64,000 nucleotides of DNA, taken from contig CAKPBC010000007.1 of the NCBI GenBank assembly GCA_934140155.1, forward strand, positions 1-64,000, in the 5' to 3' direction. The translations under genes and the position numbers were made by a program. The first letter of the stretch is position 1. The number at the start of each line of letters is the position of its first letter. The DNA is from an uncultured Bacilli bacterium (GTDB taxonomy: Bacteria; Bacillota_I; Bacilli_A; RFN20; CAG-826). Shown in pieces: positions 1-7,787 of this stretch. The notes beneath the pieces are model-generated. The model did not search any database and was not told the DNA's origin. It saw only the letters and a list, made by a program, of their open reading frames with translations.

Positions 1-251
1 CTTTTGCCTTGGAATTTTAAAAATCGATTCCCTTTATCAAAATAAGATTCGTTATGGTCGATCTTTGACGCTTACATTTGAATTTTAAAAAGACTGAAAA
101 TGAATATTTAATGGATTTAAACATTAAATAACGTTAATATATTACAAATATATATTGTTTAAACTATCAAAATTTTATAATAAATATTTTAAATTTTCAT
201 GGTGGCAGTTCTATGAACATCCTTAAATTTTTGTATAATTTGCTAAAGCAC
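1..251. other. AT-rich non-coding stretch
   Basis: I see no convincing gene here. A 12-base string (GAATTTTAAAAA) occurs twice, near 12 and 82. Otherwise the stretch is AT-rich spacer downstream of the minus-strand tRNA operon terminator. Confidence 0.6.
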
Positions 252-282
252 AAAAAAAAGATGACACTTAATCGTATCATCT
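252..282 (-). terminator. Terminator of the five-tRNA operon
   Basis: Read on the minus strand, AGATGATAC pairs with GTGTCATCT around a 6-base loop and is followed by a run of eight T. It lies just after the last tRNA (Leu). Confidence 0.75.
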
Positions 283-296
283 AATTTTATAAACGA

Positions 297-383
297 TGGT
301 GCCCGGGACCGGAATCGAACCGGTACGGTATCGCTACCGCAGGATTTTAAGTCCTGTGCGTCTACCTATTCCGCCACCTGGGC
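297..383 (-). tRNA. tRNA-Leu (UAA)
   Basis: Cloverleaf with a long variable arm and anticodon loop CTTAAAA (anticodon UAA). CCA is encoded. The acceptor stem pairs except for one A-C opposition at the fifth pair. Last gene of the Val-Tyr-Gln-Lys-Leu operon. Confidence 0.95.
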
Positions 384-387
384 AAGA

Positions 388-463
388 TGGTGACTCGCCG
401 GAGATTCGAACTCCGGACCCCTTGATTAAAAGTCAAGTGCTCTACCGACTGAGCTAGCGAGTC
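388..463 (-). tRNA. tRNA-Lys (UUU)
   Basis: 76-nt cloverleaf with a fully paired acceptor (GACTCGC/GCGAGTC), anticodon loop CTTTTAA (UUU) and encoded CCA. Fourth gene of the tRNA operon. Confidence 0.96.
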
Positions 464-470
464 ATAATAT

Positions 471-546
471 TGGCTGGGGTAACTGGGATCGAACCAGTGA
501 AATGTCAGAGTCAAAGTCTGATGCCTTACCGCTTGGCTATACCCCA
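471..546 (-). tRNA. tRNA-Gln (UUG)
   Basis: 76-nt cloverleaf with acceptor TGGGGTA/TACCCCA, anticodon loop CTTTGAC (UUG), discriminator G and encoded CCA. Third gene of the tRNA operon. Confidence 0.95.
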
Positions 547-557
547 ATGACCAAAGA

Positions 558-641
558 TGGTGGAGGAAGGTGGATTTGAACCACCGAACCCTAAGGAACT
601 GATTTACAGTCAGCCGCGTTTGGCCGCTTCGCTATTCCTCC
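558..641 (-). tRNA. tRNA-Tyr (GUA)
   Basis: 84-nt class II tRNA with a long variable arm, acceptor GGAGGAA/TTCCTCC, anticodon GUA and encoded CCA. Second gene of the tRNA operon. Confidence 0.95.
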
Positions 642-656
642 AAATAACACACATAA

Positions 657-732
657 TGGTGGGTGTTGAGGGGCTCGAACCCCCGACATCTACCTTGTAA
701 GGGTAGCGCTCTCCCAGCTGAGCTAAACACCC
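657..732 (-). tRNA. tRNA-Val (UAC)
   Basis: 76-nt cloverleaf with acceptor GGGTGTT/AACACCC, anticodon loop CTTACAA (UAC) and encoded CCA. First gene of the operon, about 30 bases downstream of the promoter -10. Confidence 0.95.
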
Positions 733-761
733 AAGTTTCGCTTAACTACGCGTGCTTTTAT

Positions 762-790
762 AATATACCATTGAGGTAATACTTAGTCAA
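762..790 (-). promoter_or_regulatory. Promoter of the tRNA operon
   Basis: On the minus strand, TTGACT (785-790) and TATATT (762-767) are separated by exactly 17 bases, upstream of tRNA-Val. This is a good sigma-A-type promoter. Confidence 0.75.
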
Positions 791-845
791 TAATTTTATT
801 TCAAAAATTTAAAAAAAATTACTAAAAGTTTGTATGCTAATTAAA

Positions 846-911
846 AATGAGCAAAATAATTAATAATACTATGCTTTTTACTTAAATATTTTAGCTCATT
901 AGTATAGTATT
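846..911. repeat. Two interleaved inverted repeats upstream of the LytTR gene
   Basis: AATGAGC (846-852) is matched by GCTCATT (894-900), and AATACTAT (865-872) by ATAGTATT (904-911). The order is A-B-A'-B', so both cannot form as one nested hairpin. The last arm touches the -35 box, which suits an operator better than a terminator. Confidence 0.5.
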
Positions 912-940
912 TGACAAAAAATACAAATTGTTTGTATAAT
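911..940 (+). promoter_or_regulatory. Promoter of the two-component system
   Basis: Perfect TTGACA (911-916) and TATAAT (935-940), spacer 18. The start codon lies about 35 bases downstream, so the leader is very short. Confidence 0.8.
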
Positions 941-974
941 TTTAGTTAGTAAAAAAAAGATGGGTGATTTAGCA

Positions 975-1688
975 GTGATAAAAATTGCGGTTGTAGAAGA
1001 TGAAATAGAAATGGCTAATCAACTTCTCAAATATGTGAAGCAGTTTTTTGATGAAAACGATTTAGATTATTCCGTTACTACTTATGACAATGCTATTAAA
1101 TTGTTAGATAATTATGATTTTTCTTTTGATTTAATATTTATGGATATTAATATGCCCCTATTAGATGGTATGAGCGCCAGCAAAAAATTAAGAGAAATAG
1201 ATTCAGAAGTCACTTTAATATTTATTACTTTTTTAGCGCAATACGCAATTAATGGATATGAAGTTAATGCATTTGATTTTATTTTAAAACCAATATCTTA
1301 TTATAACTTTGCTTTAAAGTTAACAAGAGCAATCGATAAACTATCTATAGAAGATGCTAAAACATTAGTAATTAATAATAAAAACTCTATTAAAAAGATT
1401 AAAGTAAGAAAAATTTACTATATTGAAGTTAACGAACACAAATTAATATTCCACACAGTAGAAGGAGACTTTACTACTTATGGAGCATTAAAAACTTATC
1501 TTGATCTTTTAAAAAATGATTCTTTTGCCCTTTGTAATCAATGCTATTTTGTAAATTTGAAATATGTTACTGAAGTGAAAGACAACTTTGTTCATGTTGG
1601 TAATGATAATTTACAAATTTCACGCCCTAAACGCAAAGATTTTGTCCATGCTTTAAACCTATATTTAAGCACTGGAGGGGGGAGCTAA
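975..1688 (+). CDS. LytTR-family response regulator
   Basis: A cytoplasmic two-component response regulator that should bind DNA. The N-terminal receiver domain (about 1-120) shows the acidic cluster VVEDE, the phospho-acceptor region LIFMDINMP and the conserved Lys in FILKPI. The C-terminal half resembles LytTR (AgrA/VirR/LytR type). I prefer the GTG at 975, which gives a typical MIKIAVVEDE start and has a GGTGA ribosome site 7 bases upstream; an ATG at 960 in the same frame has no ribosome site. The kinase gene follows 2 bases later, so the two form an operon. LytTR regulators often control surface or secreted factors, and the next genes are surface glycan proteins, but a link is inference. 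No AgrB/AgrD-like genes are adjacent. Confidence 0.88.
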   Translation: MIKIAVVEDEIEMANQLLKYVKQFFDENDLDYSVTTYDNAIKLLDNYDFSFDLIFMDINMPLLDGMSASKKLREIDSEVTLIFITFLAQYAINGYEVNAFDFILKPISYYNFALKLTRAIDKLSIEDAKTLVINNKNSIKKIKVRKIYYIEVNEHKLIFHTVEGDFTTYGALKTYLDLLKNDSFALCNQCYFVNLKYVTEVKDNFVHVGNDNLQISRPKRKDFVHALNLYLSTGGGS

Positions 1689-1690
1689 AA

Positions 1691-3037
1691 ATGTTTTTAG
1701 AACAGTCTTATTTGTTTTACTACAAAATACTTTTTATGCTCGAACTTCTAGGAGCAACATTTTTGCTTACATTCAATTTAAAAAAACGTAATAATTTTAT
1801 TGCCCGTTTAATAATAGGTATTATTGTTTGTTTATTAATAACTATTTTATTTCCTTTATTTAAAAATATTTCTTATACATGGTGGTATTCATCTATTATG
1901 TTTATGTTTTTCTTTGTATGTGTAATGGGATTATTAATATTTGTATATGATGAATCATGGCAAAAAATATTTTTTATTGCTATTATTGGTTACACTACTC
2001 AACATTTTGCCCATGAGGTTTATTCTTTATTTGCTAATGCTTTAAATTTAGTCGATACTTCATCAATGGGTATATATAGTAGTGATGTTGTAGATTTAGC
2101 AAATTTATCAATTAATGTTTTACAATCCGTATTGTATTTAGATGTTTATATTGCTGTGTATATATTTTTATATTTCTTTTTTGGCAAAAGAATGCGTAAT
2201 AATGATGTAAAAGTATCATCTATATCAATATTAGCAATAACAATGATTATTTTATTAACTGACATTATTTTAAATTCAGTATTAGTATACTCTAAAACTT
2301 ATAATCGCATGTATTCTATAATCGTTAGTATTTATAATATTTTATGTTGCGCAATGATTTTCTATATTCAATTTGCGGTTACTAAAACTAAAGTATTAGA
2401 AAATGAATTACAAATTACTTCCCGTTTATTACATTTATCAAAGGATAAATATCGTGAAAGTAAAGAAAATGTTGATATGATTAATCTAAAATGTCATGAC
2501 TTAAAACATCAAATTCGTGAATATGCGTCTAAAAGTTCTATTTCACAAGAAACAATCACGGGATTAGAAGATTTAATTAATATTTATGATTCCAATATGA
2601 AAACAGGTAATGAAGCATTAAATCTTATTCTTACTGAAAAAAGTTTATTGTGTCAAAAACAAAATATTAAATTAACTTGTTTAGCTGATTGTACTAAATT
2701 AGGATTTATTAGCAATGAAGATTTATATAGTTTATTTGGTAACGCTATTGATAATGCAATAGAAGCGGTCATGAAAATTAATGATCCAGAAAAAAGAAGT
2801 ATAAATCTTATTGTGCGTAATGTGCATTCGTTTATTTCTATCACTATTGAGAATTATTATGTAGGCGAAATATTTTTAGATAGTAACGGATTACCAAAAA
2901 CAACAAAAAACAATAAAGACTATCATGGGTTTGGTACTAAATCTATAAAAATGATTGTTAATAAATATAGTGGTGATTTAAAAATTACTACTAAGAAAAA
3001 TATTTTTACTTTAGCAATTTTATTTCAAAGTAAATAA
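1691..3037 (+). CDS. Membrane sensor histidine kinase, GHKL type (AgrC-like)
   Basis: 448 residues. The N-terminal half (about 1-235) carries roughly six or seven hydrophobic membrane segments. A helical linker follows, with the phospho-acceptor region KCHDLKHQIREY (about residue 270). The C-terminal ATPase part has an N-box (LFGNAIDNAIEAV) and a G-box (HGFGTKSIKMIV). This architecture is that of AgrC/ComD-like kinases which partner LytTR regulators. The ribosome site GGAGGGGGG lies inside the end of the regulator gene, so translation is probably coupled. The ligand is unknown. It might sense a peptide or a cell-surface signal. Confidence 0.88.
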   Translation: MFLEQSYLFYYKILFMLELLGATFLLTFNLKKRNNFIARLIIGIIVCLLITILFPLFKNISYTWWYSSIMFMFFFVCVMGLLIFVYDESWQKIFFIAIIGYTTQHFAHEVYSLFANALNLVDTSSMGIYSSDVVDLANLSINVLQSVLYLDVYIAVYIFLYFFFGKRMRNNDVKVSSISILAITMIILLTDIILNSVLVYSKTYNRMYSIIVSIYNILCCAMIFYIQFAVTKTKVLENELQITSRLLHLSKDKYRESKENVDMINLKCHDLKHQIREYASKSSISQETITGLEDLINIYDSNMKTGNEALNLILTEKSLLCQKQNIKLTCLADCTKLGFISNEDLYSLFGNAIDNAIEAVMKINDPEKRSINLIVRNVHSFISITIENYYVGEIFLDSNGLPKTTKNNKDYHGFGTKSIKMIVNKYSGDLKITTKKNIFTLAILFQSK

Positions 3038-3059
3038 TCTCATTTTTGTTAATTTTATG

Positions 3060-3092
3060 GTCTTGAAAGCGATTACTTTTAAGACTTTTTTT
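3060..3092 (+). terminator. Terminator after the two-component system
   Basis: GTCTTGAAAG pairs with CTTTTAAGAC (one G-U) around CGATTA, followed by seven T. Confidence 0.8.
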
Positions 3093-3151
3093 CTTGCTGT
3101 TAAATACAGGATATGAAATCCAAATGACAACATATGCATAAAATGTTGTAA

Positions 3152-3165
3152 AAAAACCGCTTTCA
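3152..3165 (+). promoter_or_regulatory. Possible cre-like (CcpA) half-site
   Basis: AAAAACCGCTTTCA keeps most of the catabolite-responsive element consensus (TGWAANCGNTNWCA) except its first two bases. It lies about 70 bases upstream of the CBM/GH3 operon, where carbon control would make sense. The region 3093-3234 also holds a small GTCC/GGAC hairpin and the repeated string TAGTTGC. In such AT-rich DNA a chance match is possible. Confidence 0.3.
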
Positions 3166-3234
3166 TTTAAGTTTAAGGTGTCCGTAGGACAATAGTTGCT
3201 AACACAAATTAGTTGCAACTAGAAAGGAACTTAT

Positions 3235-4479
3235 ATGAAAAATAAATTATTAAAAACTTTGTTAATGGGTTCGATAATTTTAGGAGCTAATCTTATGACT
3301 AGTTGCGGTGATTCAAAACCTAGCCAAAGTACAAACAAACCAACTACTAGTGCATCAACATCTATTGATGATTCTGATCCACATGTAGTCAAATTAGAAA
3401 TCGTTACAATGCCTGCTAAAACAACATACTTAGAAGGAGAAGTCTTTGATCCTAAAGGTATTGTTCTTAAAGCTACTTGGAGTCATGGTATTGATGAGGA
3501 TGTTCGTTATAATGATGGCATCACTTATGATAAGACTCCAATTACCGCTGAAACTAAATCAATCAAAGTAACATATGAAGGAATTAGTGTTGATGTTCCA
3601 ATTACTATTTCAGTGATTGGTGTTACTTCTATTGAAATTACTAGACAATTATCAACATTATTATATCCAGCAGGTGATAAATTTAATTTAAATGGATTAG
3701 AAGTTACTGCTAAATTTGAAGATGGAACAGCAAAAATAATCAATGTTTATGAAGTTAAAATTGATGGTAAAGATGTAACTAATGCTATTAAAGGCGAAGG
3801 CATTGTTTTAGAAAAAGGAAAACATACCGTTAAAATTACTTATAAAGGTCAAAGTGTTTCATTTGAAATTGAAGTATATAACGGATATCGTATTGAAGCA
3901 GAAAATATTAAAAACGCTGATGAAGTTAAAGAAGGCGACAAAAACTACTTACAAAGAGTTAAATATAGCGGTGTTCAATTAGGCGCAATGTTATATTCAA
4001 GTGGCAAAAAACCAGAAGCAATTAATGCATCGGGTCAAGGATATTTAGGCGAGATTAAAAAAGGAAATGCATTTGACATTCATATTTGGTCAGATGTAGA
4101 AAGAAAAGCTGATATCATTATGACCGCAGCAAGTGGAGTTATTAAAGTGGATAGTGACCAAACTTGGAGACCATTAGAGACTTGGGATATTCAATTAAAT
4201 AAAATGATTAGTGCAACTGCAAATGGTAAAAAAGTAGAAATTGCTGATGATGTAATTTTACCAGGATTCGTTACTAAACATAATGAAGATGGTACTTATA
4301 CTTATAATCCTTTTGCTTGGGTAAACTTTATTGATGTTGCCTTTGGTGAAATGGATTTATTAGAAGGCGATAATGTAATTAGCATTGAATTAATTGGTGA
4401 TATGGCTTTCACTGGTGATAAAACTAGTGGAGCAGGTACATTAAACATTGATAAATTCGAAGTTCAATTCAAAGACTAG
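3235..4479 (+). CDS. Surface lipoprotein with two Ig-like domains and a CBM6/35-like module
   Basis: 414 residues. A signal peptide ends in a lipobox (LMTSC, Cys24), then a Ser/Thr-rich stalk (25-48). Two Big_3-like domains follow (about 50-127 and 130-214; pattern LEGEVFDPKGIVL). The C-terminal module (about 219-414) starts with the YRIEAEN signature of CBM6/CBM35-type carbohydrate-binding folds. The same module occurs twice in the protein at 7788-9830. The ribosome site AGAAAGG follows an inverted repeat. It is the first gene of a glycan operon with GH3 18 bases downstream, and probably tethers or presents glycans at the surface. The ligand is unknown. Confidence 0.82.
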   Translation: MKNKLLKTLLMGSIILGANLMTSCGDSKPSQSTNKPTTSASTSIDDSDPHVVKLEIVTMPAKTTYLEGEVFDPKGIVLKATWSHGIDEDVRYNDGITYDKTPITAETKSIKVTYEGISVDVPITISVIGVTSIEITRQLSTLLYPAGDKFNLNGLEVTAKFEDGTAKIINVYEVKIDGKDVTNAIKGEGIVLEKGKHTVKITYKGQSVSFEIEVYNGYRIEAENIKNADEVKEGDKNYLQRVKYSGVQLGAMLYSSGKKPEAINASGQGYLGEIKKGNAFDIHIWSDVERKADIIMTAASGVIKVDSDQTWRPLETWDIQLNKMISATANGKKVEIADDVILPGFVTKHNEDGTYTYNPFAWVNFIDVAFGEMDLLEGDNVISIELIGDMAFTGDKTSGAGTLNIDKFEVQFKD

Positions 4480-4497
4480 TTAAGGAGTTAAATATAT

Positions 4498-7400
4498 ATG
4501 AAAATAGCAAAATTAGGACCTGGTAAAATTGTTGGACTAGTTGGTTTAGGAGTTTTATTAGGTGGAATTATTGCTGGCAATATTGTATGCGATACTTATA
4601 GTGGTGTTATCACTAAAGCTTTATGTGGTAATGGTGTATCTTTCGATGGCGAAGAAGTAGAAAAGGCTTCTGCTCTTGGTGATGAATTATGCCAAGAACT
4701 TGAAAGAGAAGGTATTGTGTTACTTAAAAACGGCAATTTACAAAATGGTAATAAAGCTTTACCATTAAGTGCAGAAACTACAAAAGTTAATCTATTTGGT
4801 TATGCTGCAACAAAAGGATTCTTATTAAGAGGTATTGGTAGTGGATCTTCCACTATCAATGCTGATAAAAGAGTTGATTTAACAGGTGCTTTAGAAAAAG
4901 CAGGCATTGAATATAATAAAGAGATTTTATCTGCTTATGATTCTGCTAAATTTGGATCACGTGAAAATAATACCGGTTCACCTTATCTATTAGCGGAACC
5001 ATCTCGTGAATTCTATACAGATACAATGTTACAAAATGCTAAAGAATTTTCAAATACCGCTATCATTGTATTAAGTAGAAATGGTGGAGAAAATATTGGA
5101 GAAATTCCTTTAACTCAATCATTAAGAACTGAAAAAGGTACTGAGACAGATGATTCAAGAACTTACTTAGAAACATCAAAGTATGAAGATGAATTAATTA
5201 AGATGGCACACGAAAATTTTGATAACGTTATTGTGCTTATCAATTCTTGTAATACGATGCATTTAGGAATTGTTGATAGCGATAATGTTAATGCGGCTTT
5301 GTATATTGGCTTAACAGGTCAATCAGGTGCAAGAGCAATTCCTGATATTTTATGGGGAAAAGCAAATCCATCTGGAAAAGTATCTGACACTTATGCTTAT
5401 GATCCAGAAACGGCTGCATCTTACGCTAACTACATTAAAAGTGTAGGCCATATTCAATATGTTGAAGATATCTATTTTGGCTATAAGTGGTATGAAACCG
5501 CTGATACGGAAGGATATTGGAAAAAAGTTAATAATGGCTATGGGAAAGGTTATGATGGTGTTGTCCAATATCCATTTGGTTATGGATTAAGCTATACCAC
5601 ATTTGATTGGGAAATTAGTGCCGTTACTACTGATACTACAATTACTAAAAAAGGAACTTTAGAATTTGAAGTTGTTGTTACTAATACGGGTAGTGTTGCT
5701 GGAAAAGATGTAGTTGAAATTTATGTAAATCCTCCTTATACAAAAGGCGGAATTGAAAAATCATCTGCTAATTTAGTAGCTTTTGGTAAAACAGCAGAAT
5801 TAAAACCAGGACAAAGTCAAACATTAAAATTATCTTTTAATGCTTATGATATGGCAAGTTATGATTGCTATGATAAAAATAATAATGGATTTAAGGGTTA
5901 TGAATTAGAACCAGGAAATTATGAAATTAAATTCATGACTGATGCCCATAACTTAAAGAAATGTGATAATAATGTTCTAACTTATAAAGTTGAGAGTGTC
6001 GGAGAAAATATAGGCATTATTTACAAAATGGATCCAAAAACCAAACAATTTGTTAAGAATAGAATGACAGGTGAAAATGCTTATCTTGACTTACCAGTAG
6101 ATGGTAGTTCAGTCAACGCTGCTAGTTATATGACACGTAGTGATTTTGCTAGTTCATTCCCAACTGAACATGCTAAAAATCCTACTGGTGATGGCGGTAA
6201 AGCTACCAAAATTAATGATGTATATGATACAAACACAATGCCTACTACCGGCGTTGATAGTGGTTTAAGATTAGTAACTAAAGAAGATGGTTCTAAGGCT
6301 TCTAAAGCTGATTTAGAAGGTAATGGAACTAAATTAGTGGCTAATGAAGAATTATTTAAAGATTTATCAAATTATAATAGTGCAACTTGGAAAACATTGT
6401 TAGATCAAATGTCACTTGATGATTACACAACACTTGTTGAAGATGGAGGATTTGAAACTCAGGCTATTGAATCTATTGGTAAAGCAAGAGCATATGATAC
6501 TGATGGTCCAGCTGGATTTAACGCTAACGTATTATCACCAACTGATTCCGGTGCTAAATCAAAATGGACTGCTTACCCAAGCGAAACATTAATTGGTTGT
6601 ACTTGGAGTAGTGAATTAGCATTCAATATGGGATTATCTATGGGCGTTGAAGCACAAGCAACTGGCGTTAATGGTTGGTATGCTCCAGGCGTTAACTTAC
6701 ATCGTTCACCATATACAGCAAGAAACTATGAATATTATAGTGAAGATGGTTTAATTTCAGGAAAATTAGCAGCAGAAGTAATTCGTGGTGCTAAAACTAA
6801 TGGATTATATTGCTACTTAAAACACTTTGTTCTTTCTGAACCAGGACCAAACCCAGGCGGATTAAACACATGGGTAACGGAACAAAACCTTCGTGAAAAT
6901 TACTTAAAACCATTTGAAATAGCGGTTAAAGAAGGTGGCGCAAATGCAATTATGTCAGCGTTTAATCGTGTTGGTGGTATTTGGGCAGGTGCCTCTTATC
7001 CATGCTTAACACAAATATTACGTACTGAATGGGGATTTAGAGGAACAGTTATTACTGACTACTCTGCAGGTGGTGGATTAGGCGCAATGAACCCAGAACA
7101 AGGTGTAAAAGCTGGCAATGATATGTGGCTTAACCCAACTAAGGGTAGAAACCAAGCACCTTTAAATACATCTGACGCTACAAGTATGGCTTGTGCAAGA
7201 ACTGCAGCTAAAAATATTATCTTTACATACATTGATACATATCAATATGCTAAGACACACACTGCTGGAGAAGATTCACGTTATTCAGTAGAAGTAGGTA
7301 TTCGTACAACTGAATCAGTGTTTGCATGGTGGATTCCAGTATTAATTGCCTTAGATGTTGTCGCTGTTAGCGCAATCGGATTAGCGGTATTCTTCATCTT

Positions 7401-7590
7401 AAAACCTAAAAAATTAGCTTATGATTCTGTAAGCGTGGAAAAAGATGATAGTTACGCTAATGAACGTGCTAAAGAAAGACAAAGATTAGCTAAAGAAAAA
7501 CGAATAGAGTCTTTAAAGAAAGATATTCAAGCGTTAAACATGCAACTTGCTAACAAGAAAAAAGAGTTAGACGAATTGAATAATAAATAA
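4498..7590 (+). CDS. Membrane-anchored GH3 glycoside hydrolase with reversed domain order
   Basis: 1030 residues, probably beta-glucosidase or a related exo-glycosidase. Family 3 domains appear in swapped order. The alpha/beta sandwich comes first (about 60-350, with SRNGGENIGE around 193 containing candidate acid/base Glu198). A fibronectin-III-like domain follows (from YPFGYGLSYT, residue 358). The TIM barrel is last (about 625-960), with the KHF motif (775-777) and the nucleophile motif ITDYS (Asp854). This order is known in some GH3 enzymes of Ruminococcus and Butyrivibrio. One membrane helix lies at each end (about 10-30 and 944-968), so the enzyme should be outside with both termini inside. 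The cytoplasmic tail (975-1030) is a charged coiled coil. Substrate specificity cannot be read from the sequence. Confidence 0.88.
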   Translation: MKIAKLGPGKIVGLVGLGVLLGGIIAGNIVCDTYSGVITKALCGNGVSFDGEEVEKASALGDELCQELEREGIVLLKNGNLQNGNKALPLSAETTKVNLFGYAATKGFLLRGIGSGSSTINADKRVDLTGALEKAGIEYNKEILSAYDSAKFGSRENNTGSPYLLAEPSREFYTDTMLQNAKEFSNTAIIVLSRNGGENIGEIPLTQSLRTEKGTETDDSRTYLETSKYEDELIKMAHENFDNVIVLINSCNTMHLGIVDSDNVNAALYIGLTGQSGARAIPDILWGKANPSGKVSDTYAYDPETAASYANYIKSVGHIQYVEDIYFGYKWYETADTEGYWKKVNNGYGKGYDGVVQYPFGYGLSYTTFDWEISAVTTDTTITKKGTLEFEVVVTNTGSVAGKDVVEIYVNPPYTKGGIEKSSANLVAFGKTAELKPGQSQTLKLSFNAYDMASYDCYDKNNNGFKGYELEPGNYEIKFMTDAHNLKKCDNNVLTYKVESVGENIGIIYKMDPKTKQFVKNRMTGENAYLDLPVDGSSVNAASYMTRSDFASSFPTEHAKNPTGDGGKATKINDVYDTNTMPTTGVDSGLRLVTKEDGSKASKADLEGNGTKLVANEELFKDLSNYNSATWKTLLDQMSLDDYTTLVEDGGFETQAIESIGKARAYDTDGPAGFNANVLSPTDSGAKSKWTAYPSETLIGCTWSSELAFNMGLSMGVEAQATGVNGWYAPGVNLHRSPYTARNYEYYSEDGLISGKLAAEVIRGAKTNGLYCYLKHFVLSEPGPNPGGLNTWVTEQNLRENYLKPFEIAVKEGGANAIMSAFNRVGGIWAGASYPCLTQILRTEWGFRGTVITDYSAGGGLGAMNPEQGVKAGNDMWLNPTKGRNQAPLNTSDATSMACARTAAKNIIFTYIDTYQYAKTHTAGEDSRYSVEVGIRTTESVFAWWIPVLIALDVVAVSAIGLAVFFILKPKKLAYDSVSVEKDDSYANERAKERQRLAKEKRIESLKKDIQALNMQLANKKKELDELNNK

Positions 7591-7598
7591 TTAAAAAT

Positions 7599-7624
7599 AT
7601 AACGGCATTTTGCGATGCCGTTAT
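7599..7624. repeat. Perfect hairpin between GH3 and the small peptide gene
   Basis: ATAACGGCAT and ATGCCGTTAT form a 10-bp stem with a 6-base loop. No T-run follows, so it is not a classical terminator. It may be a processing or attenuation element separating expression of GH3 from the downstream genes. Confidence 0.6.
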
Positions 7625-7649
7625 ATGCATAAATAAAAGGAGCATTAAA

Positions 7650-7775
7650 ATGAAAAAAAATTATTTAGAGCCGAGTTTAAATGTCGTAACAATTAGTGTT
7701 GAAGACGTAATATGTGTATCTAAAGTTGATAGTAATTTAGATATTATTACCTCAGAACCAGATGAAACTTTATAG
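7650..7775 (+). CDS. Small peptide, 41 residues
   Basis: Begins MKKNYLEPSLNVV and ends SEPDETL. It has a good ribosome site (AAAGGAG, 7 bases upstream) and sits between GH3 and the CBM protein in the same direction, with 12 bases to the next start, so it is probably expressed. It has one Cys (22), no signal peptide and an acidic C-terminal half. The opening (MKKNYxxPxLxVVxxxxEDVI) resembles a group of short, poorly characterised proteins common in gut Firmicutes; I recall this pattern but cannot check it. Possible roles such as a signalling or modified peptide are speculation. Confidence 0.7.
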   Translation: MKKNYLEPSLNVVTISVEDVICVSKVDSNLDIITSEPDETL

Positions 7776-7787
7776 GTGGTGAGTAAT

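Noticed and set aside
362..547. A minus-strand reading frame of 61 codons
   Set aside because: It lies entirely over tRNA-Leu, tRNA-Lys and tRNA-Gln and has no ribosome site.
960..3037. Complete agr-type quorum-sensing system
   Set aside because: The regulator and kinase fit, but no AgrB protease or AgrD precursor is adjacent; the peptide at 7650 lacks AgrD features.
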